DNA from: Chlorops oryzae
Taxonomy: Eukaryota > Arthropoda > Insecta > Diptera > Chloropidae
Reading direction: 5' to 3'
Length of the DNA: 64,000 nucleotides
Assembly: GCA_020466095.1 (NCBI GenBank)
Contig: CM035806.1
Coordinates: forward strand, 130,582,422 to 130,646,421
The position numbers and the translations under genes are program-made. The notes beneath the pieces were generated by a model. It saw only the letters and a list, made by a program, of their open reading frames with translations. It was not told the origin of the DNA and searched no databases. Shown piece by piece: positions 34,501 through 45,744 of this stretch (the first letter of the stretch is position 1; the number at the start of each line of letters is the position of its first letter).

Positions 34501-34733
34501 AATGGATGGATGAATTGCATACAAGCGAGAATAGCAAACCGACAGGTCTCCTTAAGGCTTTTCCAGTGCTTAGTAGAAAACCCTGGTTCTATAAATTCAA
34601 TTTCACGCCAAGGATAATAAAGATTATTAACAGATTTTTTGCCAATTGCACATATGACAATGCTTATCTGGCATCGTTTGGTGCGGCTGCATCCGACCTT
34701 TGCTCCACTTCCGAGGCGAAGGATAGAAATATT
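31527..34733 (+). pseudogene. I-element ORF2: endonuclease, reverse transcriptase, RNase H
   Basis: Endonuclease: LQYNCQSLNN (31540), ILGDFNARCMPWGD (about 31940), SVLDLSLTYSP. Reverse transcriptase: YQNFRPISLMSVY (about 32890), SVDISNAYN (33100), GSCLSPILFNLY after a stop (33270) and QFADDFVILC (33350). RNase H: IAIFMDSLVSCQ (34220), TPSHCGICFNEEADRLAGEA (34360). These are the expected domains in order. At least six frame changes or stops occur (near 31725, 32300, 32565, 32703, 33060, 33268 and 33448), so it is inactive. Confidence 0.88.
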
Positions 34734-35060
34734 TAGCTCTGCTGTGGTGAAATGCATTGCCACTTTTATTTTTAATTTTGGGCGATTTTCGAGTACATTA
34801 CATATAAAATATCTACCAAACTCATAAAATGCCATGAAAAGCTTGAAAAATATAAAACTAATCAAGGATTTTCAATAGTAAGGAGAAATAGAATTTGTTC
34901 TTTTAGTCCTACCTTGTGCACATAACTTTTTGATCACACTGTTTCAGCAAATATACTAAATTTTATGTACAATCAAATTCGTAGCCGTAGTCAAAAATGT
35001 AAGTCAATTTATTACAAAATGAAAACATTCGCGCACATTAAGCAAAAACATATCGTAATA
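34727..35060. repeat. dispersed repeat, copy 2 of 3
   Basis: Inverted copy of 4425-4757. It starts at GAAATATTTAGCTCTGCTG, exactly where the I-element RNase H coding stops. Confidence 0.7.
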
Positions 35061-35164
35061 TATTTATTAAAGTTTCAATTATGAACTTTTCAAGCAATAT
35101 AAAAAACCGAGCTGACGCCGTGTTTCTTTGATAATATTCTTGCAAGTGGCATCATAGTGCCACT

Positions 35165-36221
35165 CAGGGCTGCCAGATAGCCCGATTTTATCGTCATTTG
35201 ACGATTTTTTATGCCAAATATGCATTTTACCGATTTGACGATTTTTACCCCAAATATACCCAATAATTGACGTTGCACGTTGGCACCTGGACCCTCTCAA
35301 TCCGTTTGTCCTTCTGTCCATCTTCTTTGATTTTCCTTACAGGTTCGGTCTTTAGAGGATTAAGTTGATTTGTACCAAAATTTGAAAAGAGTACATAACA
35401 AAATTGGAAAAATAGGTTACTTGGGATACGTTAGGCATGATTCTGGCCCTAGTTTAATAGGTGCATTATTTGGTGGAAAACGAAGATGTTTTCTAATGAC
35501 AAAAACCAATCATGTAATTAAAAAAAATCAATTTATTTTCTTAACTCTGCTTGCAATATACAACTAAATCTTGTTTTACATTTTCAAATGAAAATGATCT
35601 TCGCTTTTCTGTTAAAGTGCCATTATAGCACGAAAATGAACGCTCTACATTATGGTTGCTTTGCAGACAATGCACTTGAGAAAAGAACCCACGGATTGGA
35701 ACACCCCTGGATATAATTCCTTAATGCGAGACCAGAATTCCTCATTGGTTTCTTTTTCTTTCGGCATTTTCAGATGCAAATTTTAACAGTTTTTGTAAAA
35801 CCAAATTTTCACTTCTCTCGATTTATATTTAAATTTCCAAATTTTCCAAAAACAAGCATTGCATGTATATAAGCATATTTTGCTTGAAACATGCTAGATG
35901 CTTTGAAACATGCAAAAGCATGTTTTTACTTGCTCTGCTAATATATATTAAAAAGTTTATGTTCATATTATAAAAATGCTGAAAGCATAATTATGTTATT
36001 TTTTCTTCGTATCTTTTACAAATATTAAAAACGCTGAAAGCATACTTCTGTTATTTATCTATTTTTGAGTACAAAAATGAATTCAATAAAGGCAAATTTC
36101 CTTTTTAAAACATTTTTTTTTAACTGCGTTTTTTTGACGAATTTTTAAAGTTCAATGCCGATTTTGACGATTTTTCTGTTAAAAAGTGACGGTTTTAGAC
36201 AAAAATCATCTGGCAGCCCTG
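35165..36221 (-). mobile_element. 1057-bp hAT deletion derivative
   Basis: An 8-bp duplication GTGCCACT is perfect at 35157-35164 and 36222-36229. The TIR is CAGGGCTGCCAGAT at both ends. On the minus strand around 35655-35560 there is NVERSFSCYNGTLTEKRRS, the hAT dimerisation motif, in an otherwise degenerate body. Confidence 0.9.
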
Positions 36222-36229
36222 GTGCCACT

Positions 36230-36468
36230 TTGTGTCTACCCGTATTGTTGTTGGTAGCTTTCTGGTGAATTTCTGAATTTGTTGAATTTCCTATACCTGC
36301 CTAATGGTGTATTTCCCCATCGCGGCAGAGGCTTTTCGACGTCGACAGTTAGACCTACAGTCCTACATGCCCAAAAGGAGTCCGAAAAGGCAAAAGCACT
36401 CGAAAATCGCCCAAAATTAAAAATAAAAGTGGCAATGCAATTCACCACAGCAGAGCTAAAGATTTCCT
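36230..36468. repeat. flank plus dispersed repeat copy 3
   Basis: 36396-36466 matches the last 70 bp of the repeats at 4690-4757 and 34727-34795. The preceding bases show no gene. Confidence 0.55.
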
Positions 36469-37613
36469 ATATGGGCAATTCCACAGAAATCGATGAGAAG
36501 AAAAAAAAATTTTTTCGATTAAAGGGCTCTACGCTCTAAAGCAGCAAACCAAACACATGTAGAAAAAACAAAGAAGTACTTTGGCTTACTTTCGCTACTT
36601 GAACGCATACGCTGTATTACAAGTAATCAGACTCACAGGGTTGCATTTAAATCATACATTTTCTATATTTCTGTCGACCTGTCATCGAAATTTCAACTCT
36701 GATTTCCTTTCTTCAAAAGAATGAGCTCGTTACTTCCTTTCAATTTACTTTAACAGCGTTGAGCCCTTAAAGTTGGGAAAAAGTATCAATAATAGTTGAA
36801 CAGATATGTAATCTATACGTTGATGTCAAATTCATATAGTGCATCCTTTTTTCGCAAGTGGACACGCGTGTTTTGTGAAAAGCTTAAATTATTCGAAGAA
36901 AAATGTCAAACGTCGAAAATTTTCCCAAGGTCAGCAAATAAAACATGTATATATTTTTCGATATATAACTAAGCCCAATTATGGTTAACAATCAAGAGCT
37001 TTAGATTAAGCTGGCAAAAGTACGAAAAGTATAATTTTAAGCGACGCAGGCAGTGTTGCATTTGGCCGCAAAGTTTGTGTAACATACCAACGCTAAATGC
37101 AACAAAGTTAGTGTCAAAGAAAAGCATTTCGATGAAATAAATGTTCTTAATTTTTTCCTTTAAGTATTCGAAATTGTTCAAAGAATACCGTTAAAAAATT
37201 AAATTTGTGGATTATTTTTAATTTTAAATATCATTAAAAAGCTGTAACGTACCAACGCTTTCATGATTGTTAGCCTGACAAGGTACCGGTCGCAGTTTCA
37301 AATGTGCTAAGATGTATGTAACTTGAAAATTAGTATGTAAATGTTTTATTGGGGTATGTGATTGGATTCCCTTTCCCCAAATTTTGGGGAAAGGGAATTT
37401 CGTTCCTCCAATATTTTGAAGAATGTATGGAAATTTTGAAAGAAATGACATTGTCAAAAACAAAAATGCGGCTATACGATAAAATTTTCGAATTAAAAAA
37501 TTTCGAACATATTTAAATTCCCAAGTATTTATTTCAATTTCCCGGGGAAATGAATTCCCGGGAATCCAATCACACACCTGATTTTTTATATTTGTTGGAT
37601 AGAAGTCTTTGAT

Positions 37614-37970
37614 ATGCACAAACCATCCAAACCATCAAAATTTCCCAAAGGGGGGTGCAAACCCGATATAGCCACCGTCGATCCAACCCTGTTTTGGACA
37701 TACATAGTTTTAAAGGATAAACGATCACGCCTCATTTTTTTACTTGATGAGCAGGAGGTACCCTCATATGATGAAACACCTGGCTGTTTCAAACAGATGC
37801 AAAAATATAGTATTCCCGGCACACAAAGTCTGCCGGGCATAAAAAGCTTCTATACTATTCAGAAGGTTAATTTTATAGATTTAGGTGAAATCTTTTGTAA
37901 ATTTTTTTTTTACTTTGATATCTCTATGACAGTTCGATTTCAAAAATTTTTATGTAACATACCAACGTAA
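37614..37970 (+). CDS. hypothetical 118-residue ORF in the ATATGGGC element
   Basis: ATG-initiated frame with TVDPTLFWTYIVLKDKRSRL and PGCFKQMQKYSIPGTQSLPG. Composition is protein-like up to about residue 85, and the tail after KSFYTIQK looks non-coding, as if an intron starts there. I do not recognise a family. It could be one exon of the element's own transposase. Confidence 0.4.
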   Translation: MHKPSKPSKFPKGGCKPDIATVDPTLFWTYIVLKDKRSRLIFLLDEQEVPSYDETPGCFKQMQKYSIPGTQSLPGIKSFYTIQKVNFIDLGEIFCKFFFYFDISMTVRFQKFLCNIPT

Positions 37971-38119
37971 CGTACCAACAGGCGTATAATATTTTTTAAA
38001 ATTTATCAACACATATTTCTTGGGCTTTTTAATGCAAATCATCGAAAGTAACCTTTTTTACATAATTCATAAAAATTTTGTAAAACTACATTCAGTAGGA
38101 GAGCAGAGTTTTCACAATA

Positions 38120-40138
38120 CAGTATTCCACGGATATATTCACCCCGGATATAAGCACTCCCCGGTTATATGAACTAACAAACGTGCATTCATGTTTTTTC
38201 AGCAAAATTGTACTGAAATTATTTCGATATATGCACCCCGCTTATAAGCAGTCCCCGCTTATATGCACGCGAATTTGTGGCATTTTCCTACCACTCTCAT
38301 ACAAAAAGCCCCTGTTATAAGCACCAGCTGCATATCGTATGACAGCTGGGTTGTGAGAAAATAATCGATTTAAGAATCGATTTTTAAATGTTTAGCCGTC
38401 GCTTGCTCTTCAGTTCAATAAGTTACATACCCATTATTTTTTCGTGAGAGAGACCTCTTGTTGCAGAAAAGTGGATCTGGAAGCCTCAACAGAAAACGAA
38501 TCAGATCTAGTAGTGTGTCGGAAGTAGATCGTGCCGTTACAATTTGGTTTAACCAAATGCGTTCAGCTAACGCTTTCGTTTCAGGCAATATGCTTCTCGA
38601 GAAAGCACAACAATTTGCCATAATGATGAATAAGGAATTCTGCCCTAATGCAGGATGGATTTGGCGGTGGCAAAAAAGGGAAGGAATAAATATAAGAAAA
38701 CTTCATGGGGAAGCATCTTCTGCTAATTTAGAAAGTGCTAATGCATTCTTCGAAATTTTACCAAATTTAATAAGCAGCTATAGCAGCGACGATATTTTCA
38801 ATGCGGACGAGAGTGGATTGCTATATAAAGCTTTGCCAACTTCTACATTAGCAAGATCCAATGAAAACTGCAAAGGATTTAAGTTGGCGAAGGAACGTCT
38901 TACTGTGTGCTTTCTTTGCAATGCAACAGGCAGCTACAAAAAAGCTTTTGTAATTGGAAAATCGAAAAACCCACGTTGTTTCAAAAACAAAATTTTGCCA
39001 GTGAAATATTATTCCCAAAAAAATGCGTGGATGACACAAGAAATTTGGTGTTCAATACTTAAAAGTTTTGATATGGAGATGGGTGCACAAAAGAGGAATG
39101 TAATTTTATTTGTAGATAATGCCGCACCTCACAAAGAAGTAAATTTGAGCAACATAAAAGTTTATTACCTTCCACCAAACACCACGTCTATTGCACAACC
39201 TCTTGATCAAGGTATTATACACGCCTTCAAGGCACATTACAGGCGAATTATTATACGGAAACAGTTGATATCTATAGAAAATGGAAAAACCCTCCAAGAA
39301 TTTCAAAAGTCTATTAACCTCCTTATGGTTCTTCATATGATTCATCGGGCTTGGTGGGTGGTAAAACCAGAGTCTATCACTAACTGCTTTAGAAAGGTGA
39401 GTCCGTAAATTTATTTCAAATAACAAAATGCCTTAATGTGTTTATGTATATGTATGTTGTAGAGCAAATTCTGTGAAACATCTGTGCAACAAGACTCTGT
39501 GTTGGAAATTGAGACCTGCGATGGGTCTTCACAAGAAGATTTCGAAACCTACGTACAATTGGATGCAAATGCGCCTTGCTTTGGAGATTATACCGATAAA
39601 GCCATCATCGAAGAAATTATTTCAGATGAAGAGAGCGATTCTTCTGTAGGAGTTTCAGACACTATTTCCTTAGAAAACGATGTACCGGTCAAAGAGGAGT
39701 TTTTCAATGCTATTAACATTGTACGGAAGGCGCTTATGCCGTCAAATCAATTTATTCAAGAAATAGAAAATATTGAAAAATTCTATTTCGAGTTTTGCCA
39801 AAAGACAAAAGCACAATCCAAAATATCTGACTACTTTTCGTAAATATGTACGGGTAACATAATTTAAACTTTATTTGTGATTTTTGGTTGAAAGCCAATT
39901 TTTTTTTGTTTTTTTTTTAATAAAGTTATTTTTTAAGATTAAATGAAGCTCAAATATTATATGTTACGCGAAATTTGTTTTGAATGATTTTCATGTATAT
40001 GCACTGGTTGTGCTTATAGCCGGGGTTTCAATATATGCACTGACTGTACTTATAACCGGGGTTTCAATATATGCACTCACTGCTTATATGCACTGTTCCT
40101 CATGCATTTTTGACGGTGCATATATCCGTGGTATACTG
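38120..40138 (+). mobile_element. Tigger/pogo-type element, 2019 bp
   Basis: TA duplication (38118-38119 and 40139-40140). Ends CAGTATTCCACGGATATATT and, on the other strand, CAGTATACCACGGATATATG. Repeated 12-20-bp subterminal motifs (ATATGCAC, CTTATAAGC, CCCCGG) lie at both ends, as in Tigger. One transposase gene with an intron fills it. Confidence 0.92.
38458..39843 (+). CDS. Tigger/pogo transposase, two exons
   Basis: Exon 1 ends at 39396 (AGAAAG|GTGAGT), intron 39397-39462 (66 bp, ends TGTTGTAG), and exon 2 runs 39463-39843 to a stop; the junction is phase 0. Residues 15-85 form the CENP-B-type DNA-binding domain (WFNQMRSANAFVSG, WIWRWQKREGI). The DDE core has D117 (NADESGLL), D220 (LFVDNAAPH) and D250 (AQPLDQGI), spacing D(29)D. 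The C-terminal exon is acidic. Coding begins without a clear ATG after a TTGTTGCAG that could be a splice acceptor, and the usual first helix-turn-helix was not found, so the N terminus is missing or in an unseen exon. Otherwise the gene is open. Confidence 0.87.
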
Positions 40139-40370
40139 TATCTGCCGCTCTCTCAAAACAGCTAGAAAAATTTGTAACGTACCAACGCATTTTAATCAGC
40201 ATTACCAGGATGCCCCATGGACTTTTTTCAAAATTATATATTGTATTTTCTAGAACTCATGCCTATCTTTATTTACTGGAAAAGCTCCACATCGTGTTTA
40301 AAAAACTTAAGAAGTTATGTGCCCAAAATTAAAAAAAGTGTAACGTACCAACAAATGGAATTGCCCATAT

Positions 40371-40636
40371 GCTTTTGGGCATGCCTGCATATAAGCAGTG
40401 CCGGCCACCACTACATTTCCTATTTGTGTGTGTATGCCAAAATTCGAATAAAATTTCTTGCTTGGAAATTTCAAAACAAATCCTCATTTTATTTTTGACC
40501 GTCAATGCGCACGGATATGCGTTAATATTTAGCGACCTATTTTGAAAAAGGGAATTAAAAAAGGATTTTAAAAAATCAGAGTTTTGGTTATATACCCATC
40601 AAACACAGCCATTTTTATAAAACTTAAAAATCAAAA
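40371..40636. other. no gene seen between Tigger host element and P-like gene
   Basis: AT-rich. Probably the 5' end and first intron of the P-like element. No TIR was recognised. Confidence 0.3.
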
Positions 40637-41266
40637 AACAAGTAGCTGGAAATAAATGTAGTCTTCCTTATTGTCGAAGATCAAAGCGTGATTTTCCAGG
40701 ACTAAAATTATTTAAATTTCCGCCTATAGGCTCCCCAACTTTTTATAATTGGGTGGAAAAATGTCAATTCAAAGAGGAATTTTTAGCGACATCTGCAAAT
40801 CTATATTTGTGTGATAGACATTTTAGCCCTGAAAGCATAGGAAAACGATTTTTAAAGTTAGGAGCCATTCCAAAATATTGTCGTGAGGACGAGAATGCAA
40901 GTTGCTTACAAGAAAGTGTACCAAGTGACATTGACTTGTCCTCGCTTCAGTCTCCAAGCCGAGAAAGGAAAAGATCCGTGTCACCAGCTTCACGTTGTAT
41001 CCAATGCCACAAAAACATGAAGGCGGTTTCTGTGTATCAACGACAAAATACGGGCTTACGTAAAAAACTGCAAATTGAACAACGGAAACTGAAAGTATTA
41101 AGAAACGAAAATCTTAAATTGAAACGTGCTAACATAAGGCAAGCTATTAGATTTCAAGAGCAAGAGGTAGACGCTTCTTTAGTTGATGAACTTGACATAA
41201 ATCAGAACGGGAAAATACTAGTGAAAATGCTTTTAAAAACGAAGAGATTCAAGGGCTTATCATGGT

Positions 41267-42190
41267 AGGTGCGTCAAGCTGCACCCCCCTTTTCATGAAA
41301 TCAAAAAAATTTTTTCTCAGAATTACGTGCTTTTTATGTGCTATTTATCTACCGACTTAAAAAATTTTGTGCTCGTCCTTGTCAGATTTTAAGGACAAAA
41401 ATAATTTGTATGAAAGGGGGGGTGTAGCTTGACACCGCAAAAATTGGCACTTAACGAATTTTTCGAAAAATCGTTTAAAGATGGGAATTATGTGCTATTA
41501 ATGTGCTCCCATTCTATGGATAAAATAAATTTTTATTTCAAAAATTTAAGGATTAAATCGACGAAAATTGACTTTGGCAAGTACATTTTAACAAAAAATT
41601 CCGAATAAAAAAGGTTTTTATCAGATTTTAACTATTTTATTAATATATTTACATTTTATTCTTTAAAAAAAAAAAACAAAATTTTTTTTTATTGTTAAAA
41701 AATTTTTATCATTCAACAAGGTTCGAACCTATACGCAAGAGTCAATGTAAGCTAGCTACTAGCTAGTAGCTAGAACACGCGGATCCGTTAACAGACCGAT
41801 CGATTTACCAGAGGGAGAAATCGTGCTGTAACAGGAAATTAACATTGAAATGTTACAGAATCTGACAGAAAAAGTGCTCTCGTCATTATGCCTACAGCAT
41901 TTATAGCGGGTATGACAGCACCTGCTAAGTTGGCAATTCAGCGTAGAGCAGAGACCCCCACGCCATAGCAAAATTTTTCTCGCTCACTTCACACGTATGC
42001 CTAGGGATGCAATATCGCTCATAAAAAATATCGATATGATATTCATACAAATTACTTTTGTCCTTAAAATCTGACAAGGACGAACACAAACTTTTTTAAG
42101 TCGGTACATAAATAGCACATAAAAATCACGTAATTCTGAGAAAAACATTTTTTGATTTCATGAAAAGGGGGGTGGAGCTTGACGCACCTC
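41267..42190. mobile_element. 924-bp TIR element (insert 1 in P-like gene)
   Basis: TIRs of roughly 130 bp begin AGGTGCGTCAAGCTGCACCC. An 8-bp duplication ATCATGGT lies at 41259-41266 and 42191-42198, with one extra C at the right end. Removing it rejoins RFKGLSW to SIEE in frame. It is non-coding. Confidence 0.82.
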
Positions 42191-42451
42191 ATCATGGTCT
42201 ATTGAAGAATAATTGTTTGCGCAGACAATTTTTTACAGATCCACATCAACTTATTTGTTTTTACGCAATGTTATAGGTCTTAACCTGCCTAGTCAAACAT
42301 CTTTGCGAAGGTGGAACACCATTTAACATTTACAGCCTTGAGCAAATGAATGCCTTTATCAACCAATTGAAAATGTTTCAACGAAAATGCAGCCCTATGA
42401 AACAGAATGCAATTTAGCATTTGATGAGGTGTCTATTAAGAAAAATATTAC

Positions 42452-44129
42452 ATATGGGCATTTCCATGATGTCGAACGGTACATTCGCACGCATTCTCAG
42501 TGGAAAAAGAAATATACGAAAAATTTTTTTATTTGGACAAATGGCGGAAGTTATAGCTCTTGACTAGCACTGTAATTGGTGCTAAGGTTAATTTCTAAAA
42601 ATTGTTCGTTTTCAAGATAATTACAAAAAACTTAGGCATTCGCACGCTACAAAAACAGAAGTCAGTTTTGAGGCGAACAGTTCAACCACTGATTTCAGCG
42701 AAACTTGGGGCAATATTTTAATGCGACTAATTTTGTAATATTGTACATTGATGAATCTTAGAACTGGTTCTTATTTGATTCAAAAATATTAAACAGTTTA
42801 GTTTTTTATTTTATTTTAATCACTGTCGCACGCTACATGTCGAATGCTACATTTTGTTGCATCATACGTTTTAATTTAATGTGTACTTTTCATTTAATTG
42901 GACTTGGAGAAGATGATGATAAATGACTTTTAATGTTTTCAATATATTTATTTTCACAACAAATATTATAAACTTAAAATATCTTCAACAAAGAAAAAAA
43001 AAATAAATAAATAAGAATATTCATCCTTTACATAAAAAATAAAGAATAGAAACTAACTTAACAGTGAATAGTATTACTTATATTAAATAAAGATTTTTTA
43101 ATGGAATATGCAGTCCCAGCTCCTTCAGGACTGCCCTCTCAATATGCCAACCGATGCTTCAAACTGTATTTTTAACATTGGCTTGTCATTGAGGCATTAC
43201 CACTCCCACATTTAACTACTCCAAGAATAGACCTACTGTGGTGAATAAGAGGTCAGTTGTCTTACACAAAATACTCTACATTTTGACTAGTCATGTTCTG
43301 GGGTAACTCAGAGTACTCCTTTTCGGTAAGTTGACCTATCGCACCCTTGCTACTTAATCGGTACAACTCAAAATTTCGCATTTCTGGAACAATCATTCAT
43401 TCTCTATTAAAACTTGCAAAAAATAAATATTTTTCTTAACTTAGTTTATTATTAATCGACTACTGCATCAGTCTATATAAACATAAATTTTCTAGGTGTT
43501 GAGTTTCTTGCAGAAAAATGTGGTTGAAAATAAAAAATTTGAAATGGGTTTAGGAGCAAGGGTGCGAAATTTATAAATTTTACACTAACGATGTCGCACG
43601 CTACAAACTTCAAATATGTCTCAGGGCCAAAGCGTTGATTATTTTGCAACAAAATTTTTTTTATTTAATTGCAATATAAATTGCTGTTTGCTGCGAATAT
43701 TTGAGGCGCGTTGCACAAACACCTTTGACTCACTGATAACAAATGTTATTTTTCAATGTCGCACGCTACAACGAAATAAACGATAAAGTAAAGAAAAAAA
43801 CCGTAATTGGCGATTGCATCGTTCCCTTTGCATTTTTCTTACATTCCTCAAATATAAAACGATATTTAAAAGTGCAAATATCAAAGCATAGTGGATGTTA
43901 TTACGAACATTAATCAAAACATAACGGGAAGAGAAATATTCAAAACATAACTTTTGCACTTGTGCGACTTTGCATTTGAATATTTCTAAATGTGCTATGA
44001 ATATATGTGGAATATGTTCAGATTAGTAAAATTTGATCGATTTTCTATAAATATATGTTATAACAACATACTTTTATAGGCTTTGAATTTTTTTGACTGC
44101 GGTTGACATTTCTGTGGAAATGCCCATAT
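42452..44129. mobile_element. 1678-bp element with ATATGGGCATTTCCA ends (insert 2)
   Basis: Ends ATATGGGCATTTCC and GGAAATGCCCATAT. Flanking 8-mers AATATTAC and AATATAGC agree at 6 of 8 positions, and removing one restores the frame KKNIT-VDSIDG. A subterminal motif GTCGCACGCTACA recurs (42642, 42826, 43592, 43757, plus variants near 42466). It has no coding capacity. It is a relative of 36469-40370 with a different subterminal repeat. Confidence 0.78.
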
Positions 44130-44276
44130 AATATAGCAGTCGACAGCATCGATGGTGTGGAAGATTACGGATACGAACGATCTTGGGAGCCATATTATAG
44201 TTTTTATGATCAGAGGAATTTTTTCCCGGTGGAAGTTCATTTTGAATTATTATGTACCTGAAACTTGTGTTAGCGC

Positions 44277-44915
44277 CAGTGTTGGAAAAGTAGGTGTAAT
44301 TGTACCTTTTTTGGCCCTTTTTTACTTCAAAGGTACATTAGGTACAATTTGTCCATTTTAGGTACAATTTCAAGATGAAGATATTTTGTTAGTGGATTAA
44401 ATGGTGAAAGGTCTTCTGTGGTTATCTGAGTAGTGTTTGCAGAAATTGTTTTATACATTTCCCAAAAAAGGTAGCATAATGCTTCCAGTGCAGACTAGGT
44501 GTTAGATGTTTTGATATTCACCTTTTTGTATTTTATGTTAGTCTAGAGTCAGACACACGAACAAATGTTCTGAAACAATAAAGTAAGTAGAGAATGACGT
44601 GCGAAGACAAGAGACGTGTGTTTGTTAAATGCTCTGTGCTTGTCTTTCTTTCTCATTCAATCAAATGGAATCGTTCCGAAACACATTTGTGAGTCTGACT
44701 CTGGACTTGGCAGTGCCTTCTTAAAAATAAGAAAATTTCATCTTCGGTGAAAACATTAATGAATTTGCCATTTATGAGGAAAATTCCGGCTGGGTATATT
44801 ATTTGTCATTTATGAAAAAAATTCCGGCTGGGTATATTAGGTACACTTTACTATATTTAGGTACAATTTATGGACCATTTTAGGTACACACTGAAGTTTC
44901 CATTTTCCAACACTG
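44277..44915. mobile_element. 639-bp hAT MITE (insert 3)
   Basis: A perfect 8-bp duplication GTTAGCGC lies at 44269-44276 and 44916-44923. TIR CAGTGTTGGAAAA. Many copies of TTAGGTACAATTT/GTACAC lie near the ends, and a tandem pair of ATTTATGARRAAAATTCCGG at 44770-44840. It is non-coding. Confidence 0.92.
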
Positions 44916-45073
44916 GTTAGCGCGGAAAACTTGCAAAAGCTAATAAAAAAAAAATATAGATCTTGCCAATAGTTTGAACTTCAGAGTTAGAAGCACTTCG
45001 TGTGATGAAGGTTCTAATAATAGAAAATGCTATAAATTACTGGGTGCCTCCGTAGAAACCCCGTTTTTTACGC

Positions 45074-45695
45074 TGCGCCTCGACGGGCAATAAATATTGC
45101 TAGCAATCTGTCAAATTGCTTTGCCAGGTAGAGGCAATATTGCCAGGGTGGGATTTTTATGTTATGCCATCTTCATATTCAAAATGACGTCGAACAGGCT
45201 ACTACGCTGCGCACGCGCTCTCGATGCCTTGAAACAACTTTGCGATGAGTGTGACAAAGAAGAAACTCTCTTATTTTTTCTTCTCTGCGATATAGGCAGT
45301 TCGCAAATTTTTAATATTTTTTTTATTTCAACGTAGTCCTTTTTAATTTCCTTCGCCATTTGAAGCCACGCATTAATTTTTCATATCAGTACATTTACAT
45401 GATGAGGTTTTATAGCCCAAAGACATTCGAATTGTCGGTAAAGAATTATTATCTTATAAATATCGGGGACGCACCAATCCAATTTGACGATATACACACT
45501 TTGAAAAATTCATAGAAATGAAATTCGGCTGTCAAATAGCAAAATGACAGCTCATTGCCAATCTCAAAGTTGGCAATCGCAGCGAAGCAATATTGCTTGC
45601 CATATATTGCCATCTTTTCAAAATGAGCGGTCTCCATTGGCAATATTGCTCAAGTTGGCAGATTGCTAGCAATAATTATTGCCTGTCGAGGCGCC
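45074..45695. mobile_element. 622-bp TIR element (insert 4)
   Basis: Ends TGCGCCTCGACGGGCAATAA and, on the other strand, GGCGCCTCGACAGGCAATAA. The inverted match extends through ATTGCTAGCAATCTG. Flanking 9-mers TTTTTACGC and ATGTTACAT share only five positions, so the superfamily is open. Small ORFs inside have no known domain. Confidence 0.75.
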
Positions 45696-45744
45696 ATGTT
45701 ACATAATGGAACAAAAATATATTTATTGTATGACGCCCCGCATT

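Larger units (their letters stand above)
28920..34730 (+). mobile_element. I-clade non-LTR retrotransposon (LINE), dead
   Basis: Order: 5' leader from about 28920 (the exact start is not certain), ORF1 gag-like region, ORF2 with endonuclease, reverse transcriptase and RNase H. RNase H downstream of RT is characteristic of the I group. It is interrupted by a hAT at 30014-31034. Coding stops in the RNase H distal part near 34727, where a dispersed repeat begins, so the 3' end is lost. Confidence 0.85.
36469..40370. mobile_element. element with ATATGGGCAATTCCA ends, hosting Tigger
   Basis: Left end ATATGGGCAATTCCACAG, right end TGGAATTGCCCATAT. The motif GTAAC[AG]TACCAACG recurs near both sides (37080, 37235, 37952, 37967, 40176, 40341), like subterminal transposase sites. 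Removing the Tigger leaves about 1.9 kb. Flanking 8-mers GATTTCCT and GCTTTTGG do not match well, so the target duplication is unproven. The element at 42452-44129 has nearly the same ends. Confidence 0.65.

Noticed and set aside
41700..41765. Possible tRNA or tRNA-derived SINE around GGTTCGAACC
   Set aside because: The B-box-like motif is a palindrome, but no matching A box, acceptor stem or anticodon arm could be drawn.
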